From an uncultured Lachnospiraceae bacterium (lineage in GTDB: Bacteria; Bacillota; Clostridia; Lachnospirales; Lachnospiraceae), in the NCBI GenBank assembly GCA_946566415.1, contig CAMNWW010000147.1:1-5845 (forward strand): DNA of 5,845 nucleotides, read 5' to 3'. How positions within the stretch are numbered: position 1 is the stretch's first letter; each line of letters starts with the position of its first letter. A program made the position numbers and the translations under genes. This document shows positions 5,421 through 5,845 of the stretch, piece after piece. A model generated the notes under the pieces. That model searched no databases, was not told the DNA's origin, and saw only the letters and a list, made by a program, of their open reading frames with translations.

Positions 5421-5845
5421 TTAAATCCGGTTTGAATGGCTGCTTTTTAGCTTAAACCTTCCCACAAGGCTCTTCATAAGCTGCGACTGGCTGGACAATT
5501 CTTCGCTTGCAGCCGCGCTTTCCTCAGCCGTTGCCGAGTTTGTCTGTACAACACTGGAAATCTGGTCAATTCCCATAGTAATCTGAGAGACAGCCTCGGC
5601 CTGATTGCCGCTGGCCTCTGAGATCTGCCCGATAATGTCTGTCATTTCCTTTACGGCGTTTACAGCATGGAGCAAAGACTGCGCTGTGTCGTCTGCAATC
5701 TGAGTTCCTTTTTCAACCGCCTCCAATGAATTTTCAATCAAAACAGAAGTATCCTTAGAGGCTGCAGCGCTTTTGCTTGCCAGACTGCGGACCTCATCGG
5801 CTACTACGGCAAACCCTTTTCCTGCAGTTCCTGCACGGGCCGCCT
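5421..5845 (-). CDS. Methyl-accepting chemotaxis protein, C-terminal part (140 codons)
   Basis: Chemoreceptors pass ligand signals to the CheA/CheW array. The reading frame is open to the right edge; the first visible residues are AARAGTAGKGFAVVADEVRS, the highly conserved hairpin tip and the start of the returning helix of the cytoplasmic signalling domain. The next 100 or so residues are the coiled-coil return arm, rich in Ala, Ser, Gln and Glu, including EASGNQAEAVSQIT and a likely methylation segment around NSATAEESAAASEELSSQSQ. The end is SSHSNRI with no CheR-tethering pentapeptide. The N-terminal sensor, membrane segments and HAMP domain are outside the window, so the ligand cannot be guessed. 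The tip has Thr where most receptors have Glu (RAGE). The family is certain; the exact receptor is not. Confidence 0.95.
   Translation of the reverse strand, partial: AARAGTAGKGFAVVADEVRSLASKSAAASKDTSVLIENSLEAVEKGTQIADDTAQSLLHAVNAVKEMTDIIGQISEASGNQAEAVSQITMGIDQISSVVQTNSATAEESAAASEELSSQSQLMKSLVGRFKLKSSHSNRI

Noticed and set aside
1..5845. Mobile elements, CRISPR arrays, toxin-antitoxin or defence genes
   Set aside because: I looked for direct repeats, transposase or integrase motifs, tRNA-like folds and paired small genes and saw none; the only tight small-gene pair is the phosphatase and acidic protein, which lacks toxin features.

Overview
The window looks like chromosomal core sequence from a spore-forming, chemotactic Firmicute of the class Clostridia. 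A Lachnospiraceae-type organism is my best guess, judged from protein style rather than from any search. The reasons are a clear sporulation sigma factor (SigG), strong AGGAGG-type ribosome binding sites, a pth-mfd gene pair, a partial chemotaxis receptor and moderate GC content. I see no mobile element, CRISPR array, tRNA or rRNA, and no intergenic gap longer than about 270 bases.

Layout, left to right. Positions 1-557 (minus) hold the first 185 codons of mfd, the transcription-repair coupling factor, cut by the window edge. Positions 570-1145 (minus) hold pth, peptidyl-tRNA hydrolase, directly upstream of mfd in one operon. Divergent from pth, positions 1228-1659 (plus) encode a small membrane-anchored protein whose outer domain resembles an FMN-binding fold with its flavin-attachment motif eroded; a SigE-like promoter precedes it. 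A bidirectional terminator (1640-1671) separates it from a convergent minus-strand pair: a HAD phosphatase of the phosphoglycolate phosphatase type (1976-2632), then a very acidic 87-residue protein of unknown role (1688-1951), both driven by a good SigA-type promoter at 2656-2684. Positions 2688-4301 (minus) encode a complete beta-CASP metallo-beta-lactamase, probably a ribonuclease, with a roughly 90-base leader that folds into two successive hairpins. Divergent from it, 4573-5355 (plus) encodes SigG, with a plausible SigF-type promoter at 4471-4500. A second bidirectional terminator (5381-5400) separates sigG from the C-terminal 140 codons of a methyl-accepting chemotaxis protein (5421-5845, minus), cut by the right edge.

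The genes belong to several ordinary pathways: translation quality control and transcription-coupled repair (pth, mfd), RNA processing (beta-CASP protein), phosphate-ester housekeeping (HAD), forespore transcription (sigG) and chemotaxis (MCP). I did not find an unmistakable new multi-gene system. The most interesting items are the structured leader of the beta-CASP gene, the degenerate FMN-binding-like protein with a possible mother-cell promoter, the stand-alone position of sigG away from sigE, and the unexplained acidic small protein.
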